Assembly: GCF_003259315.1 (NCBI RefSeq)
Contig: NZ_QLLT01000007.1
Span: 105,281-169,280 of the forward strand
Length of the DNA stretch: 64,000 bases
Direction of reading: 5' to 3'
DNA from: Kitasatospora sp. SolWspMP-SS2h
Lineage (GTDB): Bacteria; Actinomycetota; Actinomycetes; Streptomycetales; Streptomycetaceae
The notes under the pieces are model-generated. The model was not told where the DNA came from, did not search any database, and saw only the letters and a list, made by a program, of their open reading frames with translations. Each line of letters opens with the position of its first letter. Position 1 is the stretch's first letter. Position numbers and translations under genes: made by a program. This document shows positions 25,680 to 34,084 of the stretch, piece after piece.

Positions 25680-28235
25680 ATGTGGCAGTCGCTGCTCGAC
25701 GCCTACCGCGACCGGATCGTCGACACCGGGCGGGAGCCGCTGTTCCTGCTGCTGCTCGGCCTGGTGCTGTCGTTCCTGTTCATCCGGCTCAGCACCCGGC
25801 TGATCCGGGCCCGGGTCCGCTGGTGGCCGGGCAACGTCGCCCCGGGCGGGCTGCACATCCACCACGTGGTGTTCGGCCAGACCCTGCTGCTGGTGTGCGG
25901 GGTGGCCGCGTTCGCGGTGCGCGGGGACGGCGGCGCCTGGTGGAACCTGCTCGGCTTCGGGTTCGGCGTCGGCGCCGGCCTGGTGCTGGACGAGTTCGCG
26001 CTGGTCCTGCACCTCAAGGACGTCTACTGGTCCACCCAGGGCCGCACCTCGGTGGACGCCGTGGTGCTGGCCGTCGTGACGATCGGGCTGCTGCTGCTCG
26101 GCGAACTCCCGCTCGGCGGCTTCGCCCGGCACCCCGACGGGCCGACCCTGGCCGGGGCGTCCGTGCTGCTCGCGCTGGTCGTGGTCACCCTGCTCAAGGG
26201 CAAGACCTGGACCGGGCTGCTGGGCATCATGCTCTGGCCGCTGGCCCTGGTCGGCGCCGTCCGGCTGGCCCGCCCCGCCAGCCCGTGGGCCCGCTGGCGC
26301 TACCGCTCCCGCCCCCGCCGACTGGCCCGCGCCGAGCGCCGCGAGGACCGGATCCACCGCCGCCTGGTCGCCGCCAAGACCGCCGCGTACGACCTGGTGG
26401 CCGGCACCCCCGACGCCGACCCGGAGACCCCGGCGGTCCCGGAGGCCCGGGCAGTCCCGGCGGCCCCGACCGCCCCGACCGCCCCGGAGCCGGTCGAGCG
26501 GCCGGTCGAGCAGCCGGTCGGGCCGCCCGTCGAGCGCCCGCCCGCGCCCTGGCGGCTGCGCTGCGCCGCGGCGGCCCGCTGGTACCTGCGGATCGCCACC
26601 CTGCTGAACCTGCTCGGCGCGGTGATCGCCCCGTTCCGGGCCCAGGTCGAGCGGGCCGACCGGGGCGAGTACTTCACCCCCGTGCTGGTCACCTCCGGCT
26701 TCACCACCGCGCTGCTGGCCGGGCTGCTCGCGGTCATGCTGCGCCGCCGCAAGCGGGCCGCCTGGATCGCCGCGCTGGCGCTCACCGCCGCGCACGCCGC
26801 CGTCTGCGCGGTGGCGCTGGCCTTCCCCCAGTACCGCGCCCACCCGTTCAACCAGGTCTCCACCGGGCTCACCGTGGCGCTGCTGCTGGCCCTGCTGGCG
26901 GCCCGGCCGGTGTTCCGGGTGCGCGGCGGGCGGGGCAACCTGTCGCTGGCCGCCGCCGTGCTGCTGCTCGGCGGGGCGCTGCTGACCGGCCTGGGCGCGG
27001 TCGCCGTCCGGCTGGCGCACACCGGCGCGGTGCCCGGCTGGGGCGCCGCCGCCCGGTACGCGGTGCTCCGGCTGGTCACCGTCTCCGGCGCGGTCGAGGT
27101 CACCGACGTGGACGTGCCGGGCTGGCTCGACCTCGGCCTCAACCTGCCGGCCACCGCCCTGCTGCTGCTCACCCTGCGGATCCTGCTGCGCTCCCCGCGC
27201 GGCACCGAGGGGCGGCGCCCGGAGGACGAACGGGCGCTGCGCGACCTGCTGGAGCGGCACGGCGGGCGCGACTCGCTCGGCTACTTCGCGCTGCGCCGCG
27301 ACAAGGCGGTGTGCTTCTCGCCCAGCGGCAGGGCCGCCGTCGCCTACCGGGTGGTCAACGGGGTGGCGCTGGCCTCCGGCGACCCGGTCGGCGACCCGGA
27401 GGCCTGGCCGCAGGCGATCGAGGAGTGGCTGCGCCGGGCCCGCGCGCACGCCTGGATCCCCGCCGTCACCGGCGCCGACGAGCGGGCCGGCACGGTGTAC
27501 GTCCGGACGGCCGGGCTGCGCGCGCTGCACCTGGGCGACGAGGCGGTGGTCGCCGCGGCCGGCTTCACCCTGGACGGCCGGGAGATGCGCGGCCTGCGGC
27601 AGACCTGCCGCCGGCTGGCCCGGGCCGGGTACACCGTGGTGGTCCGCCGGCACCGGGACGTCCCGCCCGAGGAGTTCGCCGGCCTGGTCCGGCTCGCCGA
27701 CGCCTGGCGGCACGGCCGCACCGAACGCGGCTTCTCGATGGCGCTGGGCCGGCTCGGCGACCCCGAGGACGGCGACTGCCTGCTCGCCGAGTGCCGCGAC
27801 GAGGCCGGGCGGACGGCCGCGCTGCTGTCCTTCGTCCCCTGGGGCGCGGACGGGCTCTCGCTCGACCTGATGCGCCGCGACCGGGAGTCCGACAACGGCC
27901 TGGTCGAGTACACCGTCGCCGAACTGCTGCGCCGCGCAGGGGAGTTCGGGGTGGCCAGGGTGTCGCTGAACTTCGCCATGTTCCGCGAGGCGTTCGAGCC
28001 GCGGATGGGCGCCGGGCCGGTGCTGCGGCTGTGGCGCGGGGTGCTGCGCCTCCTGTCCCGCTGGTGGCGGCTGGAGTCGCTGTACCGGGCGAACGCGCGC
28101 TACCGGCCGGCCTGGGAGCCGCGCTACGTGCTGTACGAGAAGCCCTCCGAGCTGCCCGCGATCGGCTTGGCCAACGCGCTGGCGGAGGGCTTCCTGACCA
28201 GGCCCCGGCTGCGGCGGGGCAGCCGCACCCGCTGA
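25680..28235 (+). CDS. Membrane protein: N-terminal HIHH integral domain fused to phosphatidylglycerol lysyltransferase-like (DUF2156) domain
   Basis: 851 aa. Residues ~1-200 form an integral membrane domain with G-L-H59-I-H-H62-VVFGQ and LVLDEFALVLHLKDVYW. A Pro/Val/Glu-rich linker follows (about 250-285). Residues ~295-500 contain further membrane helices, and residues ~515-850 form the DUF2156/MprF-LysX catalytic fold (LGYFALRRDKAVCFSP, VVNGVALASGDPVGDPEAW, GFSMALGRLGDPEDGDCLL). Such enzymes transfer an amino acid from aminoacyl-tRNA to phosphatidylglycerol and change envelope charge. The HIHH domain usually appears as a separate actinobacterial membrane protein, so the fusion is notable. 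The sortase gene follows at 100 bases. Confidence 0.75.
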   Translation: MWQSLLDAYRDRIVDTGREPLFLLLLGLVLSFLFIRLSTRLIRARVRWWPGNVAPGGLHIHHVVFGQTLLLVCGVAAFAVRGDGGAWWNLLGFGFGVGAGLVLDEFALVLHLKDVYWSTQGRTSVDAVVLAVVTIGLLLLGELPLGGFARHPDGPTLAGASVLLALVVVTLLKGKTWTGLLGIMLWPLALVGAVRLARPASPWARWRYRSRPRRLARAERREDRIHRRLVAAKTAAYDLVAGTPDADPETPAVPEARAVPAAPTAPTAPEPVERPVEQPVGPPVERPPAPWRLRCAAAARWYLRIATLLNLLGAVIAPFRAQVERADRGEYFTPVLVTSGFTTALLAGLLAVMLRRRKRAAWIAALALTAAHAAVCAVALAFPQYRAHPFNQVSTGLTVALLLALLAARPVFRVRGGRGNLSLAAAVLLLGGALLTGLGAVAVRLAHTGAVPGWGAAARYAVLRLVTVSGAVEVTDVDVPGWLDLGLNLPATALLLLTLRILLRSPRGTEGRRPEDERALRDLLERHGGRDSLGYFALRRDKAVCFSPSGRAAVAYRVVNGVALASGDPVGDPEAWPQAIEEWLRRARAHAWIPAVTGADERAGTVYVRTAGLRALHLGDEAVVAAAGFTLDGREMRGLRQTCRRLARAGYTVVVRRHRDVPPEEFAGLVRLADAWRHGRTERGFSMALGRLGDPEDGDCLLAECRDEAGRTAALLSFVPWGADGLSLDLMRRDRESDNGLVEYTVAELLRRAGEFGVARVSLNFAMFREAFEPRMGAGPVLRLWRGVLRLLSRWWRLESLYRANARYRPAWEPRYVLYEKPSELPAIGLANALAEGFLTRPRLRRGSRTR

Positions 28236-28245
28236 CGGCGGGTCA
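28233..28245. repeat. Relaxed TGAC-N5-GTCA palindrome on a stop codon
   Basis: TGACGGCGGGTCA; its first three bases are the stop of the lysyltransferase-like gene. One pair departs from the TGACG-N3-CGTCA form. Confidence 0.55.
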
Positions 28246-28336
28246 CCCGGACAGAACCCACCGGGTGCCCGAACCCGGGCCGCCGGGTGAACTGGGCGGG
28301 TCGGGTCCGGAGTCGTCGGCGGACGGAGGGCGTGCG

Positions 28337-28957
28337 GTGGGCGAGCGGACGTGGACGGGCGCGGTGGCCGCCTCGGGGGCCGTCCTGGCGGGCGCGTGGC
28401 TGCTGAACGGCGGCCTGACCGGCACCCTGCCGCCGGCCCCGGTCGCCGCGCAGGCGTACGACGGCACCCCGGTCGGCCCGGCCGTCCCCGCGCTGCCGCC
28501 CTCGCAGCCGGTGCGGGTCCGGATCCCGGTGCTCGGGGTGGACGCGCCGGTGGCCCGGCTCGGGCTGGACGGCGAGGGCCGGCTGCAGCCGCCGCCGGAG
28601 GAGGACCGCAACCTGGCCGGCTGGTACCGGGACGGCGCCGCGCCCGGGTCGAGCGGGACGGCGGTGCTGGCCGGGCACGTCGACAACGCGCACGGCCCGG
28701 CGGTGTTCTACCGGCTGGGCTCGCTGCACAAGGGCGACCAGCTGGAGGTGGCCCGGGCGGACGGGGCCGGCGCCTGGTTCCAGGTCGACGGGGTGGAGGT
28801 CTACCCGAAGAGCGACTTCCCCGACCGCAAGGTGTACGCGGCCACCCCGGACGCCCAGCTGCGGCTGATCACCTGCGGCGGCGGCTTCACCCGGTCGGGC
28901 GGCTACGACGGGAACGTGGTGGTGTACGCGCACCTGGTCCGCACCCAGCGGGCCTGA
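28337..28957 (+). CDS. Class F sortase
   Basis: 206 aa. GTG start at 28337 with GGAGGG six bases upstream. An N-terminal hydrophobic segment (VAASGAVLAGAWLLNGG) acts as a signal anchor. The sortase barrel has H114 (LAGHVDN) and C180 (LITCGGGF) as the catalytic pair, with further conserved RIPVLGVDAPVARLGL. Class F enzymes of actinobacteria lack a well-defined set of substrates; they anchor surface proteins or assemble pili. No LPXTG-type substrate is nearby, so the target is elsewhere or housekeeping. It is co-oriented with the lysyltransferase-like gene. Confidence 0.88.
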   Translation: MGERTWTGAVAASGAVLAGAWLLNGGLTGTLPPAPVAAQAYDGTPVGPAVPALPPSQPVRVRIPVLGVDAPVARLGLDGEGRLQPPPEEDRNLAGWYRDGAAPGSSGTAVLAGHVDNAHGPAVFYRLGSLHKGDQLEVARADGAGAWFQVDGVEVYPKSDFPDRKVYAATPDAQLRLITCGGGFTRSGGYDGNVVVYAHLVRTQRA

Positions 28958-29029
28958 GCGCGGGCCCGGCCGGGGGCTCGTCCGGGGGCTCGTCAGGGGC
29001 CCGGTCGGCGGCCGTCCCGGCGCGGCCGG

Positions 29030-29518
29030 TCAGGCCAGCAGCTCGGCGAGCGCCCGGTCGCAGTCCAGGTGGCTCAGCTCCCGGCCCTCGGGCACCGCGA
29101 GGTAGCTGTGCCACAGGAAGCGGCGCAGCTCGACGCGGTCGAACTGGAGCAGCGCGACGCCCTCGGGGGAGCGCAGCTCGACCACGGTGCGGGCGCCGAG
29201 CGCGGGGCGGACGTGGACGTCGCCCTCGCCGCTGGGCAGGTCGATGCCGGAGGCGAGCAGCTGACGGGCGAACACCCACTCGACCCCCTCGGCGGGCCCG
29301 TCCCCCGTGGGCGGCCCGGCCGGCAGCGCGGGCAGGTCCAGCGGGGTGCCGTCCGGGTCGGCCGGGTCCAGGGCGTACTCGGTGGGGAAGACCATCCGGA
29401 CCGCCAGCGGGTCCTCGGCCCGGTAGCGCAGGGTGACCCGCAGCAGCGCGGAGCGGTGGGTGCTGACGATCAGCCGGGCGTGCGTGGTCTGCTCGACCGG
29501 TGCGGGCGCTGCGGACAC
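29030..29518 (-). CDS. SsgA-like sporulation/cell-division protein (SALP), longer type
   Basis: 162 aa. SsgA-like proteins are specific to sporulating actinomycetes and guide septum placement and cell-wall remodelling. Here ALLRVTLRYRAEDPLAVRMVFP, GVEWVFARQLLASGI, GEGDVHVRP and HLDCDRALAELLA match the family order. An insert of about twenty residues (DPADPDGTPLDLPALPAGPP) sits between the second and third block, absent from the paralog at 41062. The GTG at 29518 has GGGAGGA seven bases upstream. It is divergent from the sigma factor gene at 29809. Confidence 0.88.
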   Translation of the reverse strand: MSAAPAPVEQTTHARLIVSTHRSALLRVTLRYRAEDPLAVRMVFPTEYALDPADPDGTPLDLPALPAGPPTGDGPAEGVEWVFARQLLASGIDLPSGEGDVHVRPALGARTVVELRSPEGVALLQFDRVELRRFLWHSYLAVPEGRELSHLDCDRALAELLA

Positions 29519-29538
29519 GGCGGTTCCTCCCGAGGGTG

Positions 29539-29587
29539 CGTGCTGGTGCTGGTGCTGGTGCTGGTGCGGGTGCGGGTGCGGGTGCGA
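29539..29587. repeat. GTGCTG/GTGCGG hexamer repeat
   Basis: Four GTGCTG units are followed by GTGCGG units, about eight hexamers, between the SsgA-like gene and the sigma gene. It is a slippage-prone low-complexity tract in the promoter region of a sporulation gene, so its length may vary between strains. Confidence 0.7.
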
Positions 29588-29808
29588 CCGGTGCCGCCCC
29601 CCGGTGGTGAAGAGTCGGGAAGGGCGGCGGGGATTACGCCGGTTTCCCACTTCCCCGAAGTGATCTGCGTCACACCTCGGCGGACCAATCCGGGCATTCC
29701 GGGCCAACGGTGCGGCCACCCCATGGGCAGGGGCGGGCCGCCCGGGCAGGATCGCGGGAGCCGCGCGGGCCCCCACGAACCCCCGTCCGGCGACCTCAGG
29801 GGAGGGCC

Positions 29809-30714
29809 GTGGCCATCGAGGAACGCGCACCGACGGCCGAGCGTGCCCCGCTCGCCGCGTACACCGAGCTGTACCGGCGCCACCACCCCGGCCTGCTGCG
29901 GTACGCCGGCGGCCTCACCGGGGGCGACCGCTGGCGGGCCGAGGACCTGGTGGCCGAGGCGCACCTGCGGGTGTGGCGGCGGATCGCCGCCGGGCACCGG
30001 ATCGAGGACCCGCGGGCCTACCTGGCCGCCACCGTCCGGCACCTGGCGGCCGCGCCGGTGCGCGAGCGGGCCGTCGGCGTGCTGCCCGAACCGGACGGCG
30101 CGGCGTCCGCCGACCCGGCGCCCCGGGTGGCCGAGACCGACCGGATGCGCGGACTGCTCGCCCAACTCCCCGAACGCTGGGCCCGCGCGCTGTGGCTCGC
30201 CGAGGTCGAGGGCCTGCCGCCCGGCGAGGTCGGCGCCCGGCTCGGGGTGGGCCGCGGCGCCGCCGCCGTCCTGCTGCACCGGGCCCGCGAGGGGCTGCGG
30301 CTCGCCTACCTGCGGGCCTATCCCGGCGACCCGCGCGACCCCGACTGCGCCGGGCACTGGGCGGCGCTGGCCAGCCAGGCCCGCGGCCGGGCCGGGCGGA
30401 GGGTCCAGCGGCACCTGGCGGGCTGCGCCGACTGCCGGGGCCGGCTGGCGCTGCTGCGCCGGATCAACCTGCGGCTGGCCGCGCTGGCGGGCAGCGCGGT
30501 GGCGCTGCTGGCCGGGCTGCTGCTCGCCCCGTTCGACGGCGCGGAGCGGCGGGCGGAGGCGGTGGTCGCGGCGGAGGCCTGGGAGGTGCGCCAGCGGGTC
30601 GCCGGCCAGAAGGACGACCGGTTCACCGTCCGGACCGTGCCGCGCGACGCCTCCGGCCGCCCAACCACCGGCTGGGCACCGGACCGGCCGCCGCCCGCCG
30701 GCGGGCGGCCGTGA
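29809..30714 (+). CDS. ECF-type sigma factor fused to a zinc-finger anti-sigma-like and membrane domain
   Basis: 301 aa. Residues ~15-85 are sigma region 2 (YTELYRRHHPGLLRYAGGL, EDLVAEAHLRVWRRI), ~105-175 region 4 (LAQLPERWARALWLAEVEGLPPGEVGARLGV). After that comes RRVQRHLAGCADCRGRL, a H-x3-C-x2-C motif as in zinc-finger anti-sigma (ZAS) factors, and a membrane helix (LAALAGSAVALLAGLLLAPF), then a short outer tail. The factor may be held at the membrane and released by cleavage. GTG start at 29809 with GGGGAGGG upstream. Its target promoters are not evident. Confidence 0.8.
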   Translation: MAIEERAPTAERAPLAAYTELYRRHHPGLLRYAGGLTGGDRWRAEDLVAEAHLRVWRRIAAGHRIEDPRAYLAATVRHLAAAPVRERAVGVLPEPDGAASADPAPRVAETDRMRGLLAQLPERWARALWLAEVEGLPPGEVGARLGVGRGAAAVLLHRAREGLRLAYLRAYPGDPRDPDCAGHWAALASQARGRAGRRVQRHLAGCADCRGRLALLRRINLRLAALAGSAVALLAGLLLAPFDGAERRAEAVVAAEAWEVRQRVAGQKDDRFTVRTVPRDASGRPTTGWAPDRPPPAGGRP

Positions 30715-30941
30715 GGGGCGCGCGGGAGCGGGGGAGGCGGCCGCCCCGGGCGGGCGGCCCGGCCCGGTGAAGGTCCGGTGACAAGCCGACGATCATCACG
30801 GGACGCGCGCCACCGGGGCGTGCCGCGGCGGCCGTCCGGGTGTCGGGAGGGGCTAGGCTGGGCAGGTTCCACGACCGCCCGCCGCCCGCGGGGGAAGGGC
30901 CGCACCTGGGCCCTGACCTGCGACGACCCCGTTCGGAGACC

Positions 30942-32789
30942 GTGACTACCGCCGCCTCCTCCGCGATGTCCCCGCTGTTCTCGCACGCCGACAGCGCCCA
31001 CCCCCGCCCGAGCGGCACCGCCGCCGCCGCGCACCTCTCCCCGGCCTTCCCGGGCCGCGCCCCCTGGGGCACCGCCGGCCGCCTGCGGGCCTGGCAGCAG
31101 GGCGCGCTGGACTCGTACATCGAGAAGCAGCCCCGGGACTTCCTGGCGGTCGCCACCCCGGGCGCCGGCAAGACCACCTTCGCCCTGACCCTGGCGTCCT
31201 ACCTGCTGCACAACCACCTGGTGCAGCAGGTCACCGTGGTCGCGCCCACCGAGCACCTGAAGAAGCAGTGGGCCGAGGCCGCCGCCCGGATAGGGATCCG
31301 GCTCGACCCGGCGTACTCCTCGGGCCCGCTGTCCAAGGACTACCACGGCATCGTGATCACGTACGCGGGCGTCGGGGTCAACCCGATGCTGCACCGCAAC
31401 CGGACCGAGGCCCGCAAGACGCTGGTGATCATGGACGAGATCCACCACGCCGGCGACTCCAAGTCCTGGGGCGAGGCCTGCTTCGAGGCGTTCGAACCGG
31501 CCACCCGGCGGCTCGCCCTCACCGGCACCCCGTTCCGCTCCGACACCAACCCGATCCCGTTCGTCCAGTACGAGGCCGGCGGCGACGGCCTGCGCAAGTC
31601 GGTCGCCGACTACACCTACGGCTACGGGCACGCGCTGGCCGACCACGTGGTCCGGCCGGTGATCTTCCTCAGCTACTCCGGCAACATGCGCTGGCGCACC
31701 AAGGCCGGCGACGAGCTGGAGGCCCGGCTCGGCGAGCCGATGACCAAGGACCTGATCGCCCAGGCCTGGCGCACCGCGCTCTCCCCGCAGGGCGAGTGGA
31801 TCCCGGCCGTGCTCCAGGCCGCCGACCGGCGGCTGACCGAGGTCCGCAAGGGCATCCCGGACGCCGGCGGCCTGGTGATCGCCACCGACCAGACGGTGGC
31901 CCGCGCGTACGCCAAGCTGCTGCGCGAGATCACCGGCGAGAAGGTCGCCCTGGTGCTCTCCGACGAGGCCGAGGCGTCCCGGCGGATCTCCGACTACGCC
32001 GAGGGCACCTCGCGCTGGATGGTCGCGGTCCGGATGGTCTCCGAGGGCGTCGACGTGCCCCGGCTCTGCGTCGGCGTGTACGCCACCTCGATCTCCACCC
32101 CGCTGTTCTTCGCCCAGGCCGTCGGCCGCTTCGTGCGCGCCCGCAAGCGCGGCGAGACCGCCTCGGTCTTCCTGCCGACCATCCCGATGCTGCTCGGCTT
32201 CGCCAACGAGATGGAGCTGCAGCGCGACCATGTCCTGGACCGCCCGAAGAAGGAGGGCGAGGGCCTGTTCGACGAGGAGGACCGGCTGCTCGCCGAGGCC
32301 GAGAAGGCCAACGACGGGGCGGACACCGGCACGGAGGAGTTCTCCTACGAGGCGCTGGGCAGCGACGCGGTCTTCGACCGGGTGCTGTACAACGCCATGG
32401 AGTTCGGCATGCAGGCGCACCCCGGCAGCGAGGAGGAGGAGGACTACCTCGGCATCCCGGGCCTGCTCGAACCCGACCAGGTGCAGATGCTGCTGCAGAA
32501 GCGCCAGCACCGGCAGATCCAGCGCTCCAAGACCAAGCCCGCCGAGGAGGCCGACCTGCTCGAACTCCCCGCCGACGAACGGCCCGTGGTCACCCACCAG
32601 GAGCTGCGCGAACTGCGCAAGGAGCTGAACGCGCTGGTCGCCGCCTGGCACCACCGCACCGACCAGCCGCACGGCACCATCCACAACGAGCTGCGCCGCC
32701 AGTGCGGCGGCCCGCTCACCGCGCAGGCCACCGCCAACCAGCTCAAGGCGCGGATCGGCCGGATCCGGGAGTGGGCCAACCGGGTTTGA
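30942..32789 (+). CDS. DEAD/DEAH-box (superfamily 2) helicase
   Basis: 615 aa. Walker A is VATPGAGKTTFAL (about 71-80), motif II MDEIHHAG (D165), motif III LTGTPF, and motif VI is AQAVGRFVRARKRGE. The N-terminal half resembles the ResIII-type helicases, and a C-terminal helical region of ~150 residues carries QLKARIGRIREWAN. It is a common Streptomyces nucleic-acid helicase of unknown substrate, not part of an obvious restriction or defence system here. The GTG at 30942 (GGAG three bases before) is preferred; ATG 30966 is an alternative. The stop is the left half of a TGACG-N3-CGTCA palindrome. Confidence 0.85.
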   Translation: MTTAASSAMSPLFSHADSAHPRPSGTAAAAHLSPAFPGRAPWGTAGRLRAWQQGALDSYIEKQPRDFLAVATPGAGKTTFALTLASYLLHNHLVQQVTVVAPTEHLKKQWAEAAARIGIRLDPAYSSGPLSKDYHGIVITYAGVGVNPMLHRNRTEARKTLVIMDEIHHAGDSKSWGEACFEAFEPATRRLALTGTPFRSDTNPIPFVQYEAGGDGLRKSVADYTYGYGHALADHVVRPVIFLSYSGNMRWRTKAGDELEARLGEPMTKDLIAQAWRTALSPQGEWIPAVLQAADRRLTEVRKGIPDAGGLVIATDQTVARAYAKLLREITGEKVALVLSDEAEASRRISDYAEGTSRWMVAVRMVSEGVDVPRLCVGVYATSISTPLFFAQAVGRFVRARKRGETASVFLPTIPMLLGFANEMELQRDHVLDRPKKEGEGLFDEEDRLLAEAEKANDGADTGTEEFSYEALGSDAVFDRVLYNAMEFGMQAHPGSEEEEDYLGIPGLLEPDQVQMLLQKRQHRQIQRSKTKPAEEADLLELPADERPVVTHQELRELRKELNALVAAWHHRTDQPHGTIHNELRRQCGGPLTAQATANQLKARIGRIREWANRV

Positions 32790-32799
32790 CGGGGCGTCA
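32787..32799. repeat. TGACG-N3-CGTCA palindrome, copy 3, on a stop codon
   Basis: TGACGGGGCGTCA; the first three bases are the helicase stop codon. Confidence 0.75.
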
Positions 32800-32836
32800 G
32801 CCACACCTTCAACACTTGGCAAAGAAAGTGTGGAGA

Positions 32837-32850
32837 CATGTGATCACATG
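32837..32850. promoter_or_regulatory. Perfect 14-bp palindrome in the TM2 gene promoter region
   Basis: CATGTGATCACATG. It sits just before TAATCT (32857-32862), a possible -10 box, and overlaps where a -35 would fall. A second inverted repeat (ACACTT...AAGTGT, about 32811-32830) lies immediately upstream. The position suggests an operator for the TM2 gene. The binding protein is unknown. Confidence 0.5.
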
Positions 32851-32981
32851 ATCCGCTAATCTTCCGCATGCCGGTGCTGGGGGGACGCCATGCATGGGGA
32901 CGCCCCGGCATGCGGTCACACCTGCCGACACCGCCGCCCACGCGGCGGGCCGGCCCGCGCATTCCCCTGAGGAGCACCACC

Positions 32982-33218
32982 GTGGCGAACCCCGCCCAGA
33001 ACCCCCAGCTGTCCGACAAGTCGAAGCTCGTCGCCGGCCTGCTGCAGATCTTCCTCGGCAGCCTCGGCATCGGCCGCTTCTACACCGGCCACGTCGGCAT
33101 CGGCGTCGCCCAGCTGCTCACCTGCGGCGGCCTCGGCTTCTGGGCGCTGATCGACGGCATCATCTTCCTGGTCAGCGACACCCGCACCGACGCGCAGGGC
33201 CGCCTGCTGCGCCCCTGA
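32982..33218 (+). CDS. TM2 domain membrane protein
   Basis: 78 aa from GTG 32982 with TGAGGAG seven to eight bases upstream. Two hydrophobic helices (LVAGLLQIFLGSLGIGRFYTGHVGIGVAQ, split by GIGRFYTG, and GLGFWALIDGIIFLV) form the TM2 fold with the characteristic DG in the second helix. TM2 proteins are small membrane proteins of unknown function, found widely. The upstream in-frame extension lacks a good start and is not included. A DUF2752 gene follows at one base. Confidence 0.85.
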   Translation: MANPAQNPQLSDKSKLVAGLLQIFLGSLGIGRFYTGHVGIGVAQLLTCGGLGFWALIDGIIFLVSDTRTDAQGRLLRP

Positions 33219-33219
33219 C

Positions 33220-33696
33220 GTGCCCACCGAACCGGCCGGCCGGCACCCCCGTCCCGCGGACGACCGCGACGGGGGCGCCGGCCGGCGGCCGTTCACCGGC
33301 CCGCGCCGCCTCGCGGCCCTGCTGCGCCACCCCGCGGCCGCCCCGCTCGGCCTGCTCGCCGCCGGTCCGGTCGGCGCGGCGTACCTCTACTCGCGCGACC
33401 CGCACCGGCCGGGCCGGCTGCTGCCGTTCTGCCCCTGGCACCGCCTGACCGGCCTGCAGTGCCCCGGCTGCGGCGGCACCCGGATGGCGTACGACCTGCT
33501 GCACGGCGACCTCGCCGCCGCCTGGCACGACAACGCCGCGCTGCTGCTGACCTTGCCGTTCGTCGCCGCCTGGTGCGCGGTGCGGCTGCGGCACGGGCTG
33601 GCCGGGCGCCGCCGGCGGCTCCGGATGGGGCCGCGCGCGGTGGCCGCGCTGCTCGCGGGCGCCGCGCTCTGGACGGTCGGCCGCAACCTGCTCTGA
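33220..33696 (+). CDS. DUF2752 membrane protein
   Basis: 158 aa. GTG start at 33220, immediately after the TM2 stop, so the two genes are probably translated together. The DUF2752 core is PFCPWHRLTGLQCPGCGGTRMAYDLLHGDLAAAWHDN (each CxxC-like piece conserved), followed by two membrane helices. The first helix is PLGLLAAGPVGAAYL. Family function is unknown; the CPGCG motif could bind metal or be redox active. Confidence 0.82.
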   Translation: MPTEPAGRHPRPADDRDGGAGRRPFTGPRRLAALLRHPAAAPLGLLAAGPVGAAYLYSRDPHRPGRLLPFCPWHRLTGLQCPGCGGTRMAYDLLHGDLAAAWHDNAALLLTLPFVAAWCAVRLRHGLAGRRRRLRMGPRAVAALLAGAALWTVGRNLL

Positions 33697-34084
33697 GCGC
33701 TCCGGGCCGCCCGGCCGGTGAACGTCCGGCCAGTCGGCCCGCGGCGGCGCACTCGGCCCGGCGGCGCACAGATAGCGGACGCTTGAGCGCTTGCGGCGCG
33801 AGTTATGGGCGCCTTATCCGATTTTTCATCACGACTTTTCATCGATGCTGCCCGAATTTTGGACAACCACTTCCACCGGGCGTCCCCGTTCATTAGCGTC
33901 TCCCCACACTCGTCCGGACCCCACCCACCGGTTCGGACGGGTACCGCGGAGCCCCGCCCCCCGTCGACGTCGCCGAGGTCGGACTCCCGCGCCGGACACC
34001 CTTCCTGCGCGCGACCAATTCCGGTGCGGCCCACGGCAGTTGTGTCGTAGGGTCGGACTTGCCGCGGAAAGGACCTGGCGCCTC
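33697..34084. other. Long intergenic region with an A/T-rich island upstream of the IclR gene
   Basis: No gene was found. 33797-33850 is strikingly A/T-rich for this chromosome and contains TTTTCATC twice (in TTTTTCATCACGACTTTTCATC) and the tract GAATTTTGG. Such islands often mark promoters bound by nucleoid proteins. The final ~60 bases hold GTGTCGTAGGGT, a weak -10-like box about 30 bases before the IclR start. Confidence 0.5.

Noticed and set aside
30942..32789. Restriction or defence helicase
   Set aside because: No methylase, specificity or nuclease partner lies nearby, and the helicase belongs to a common conserved actinobacterial group.
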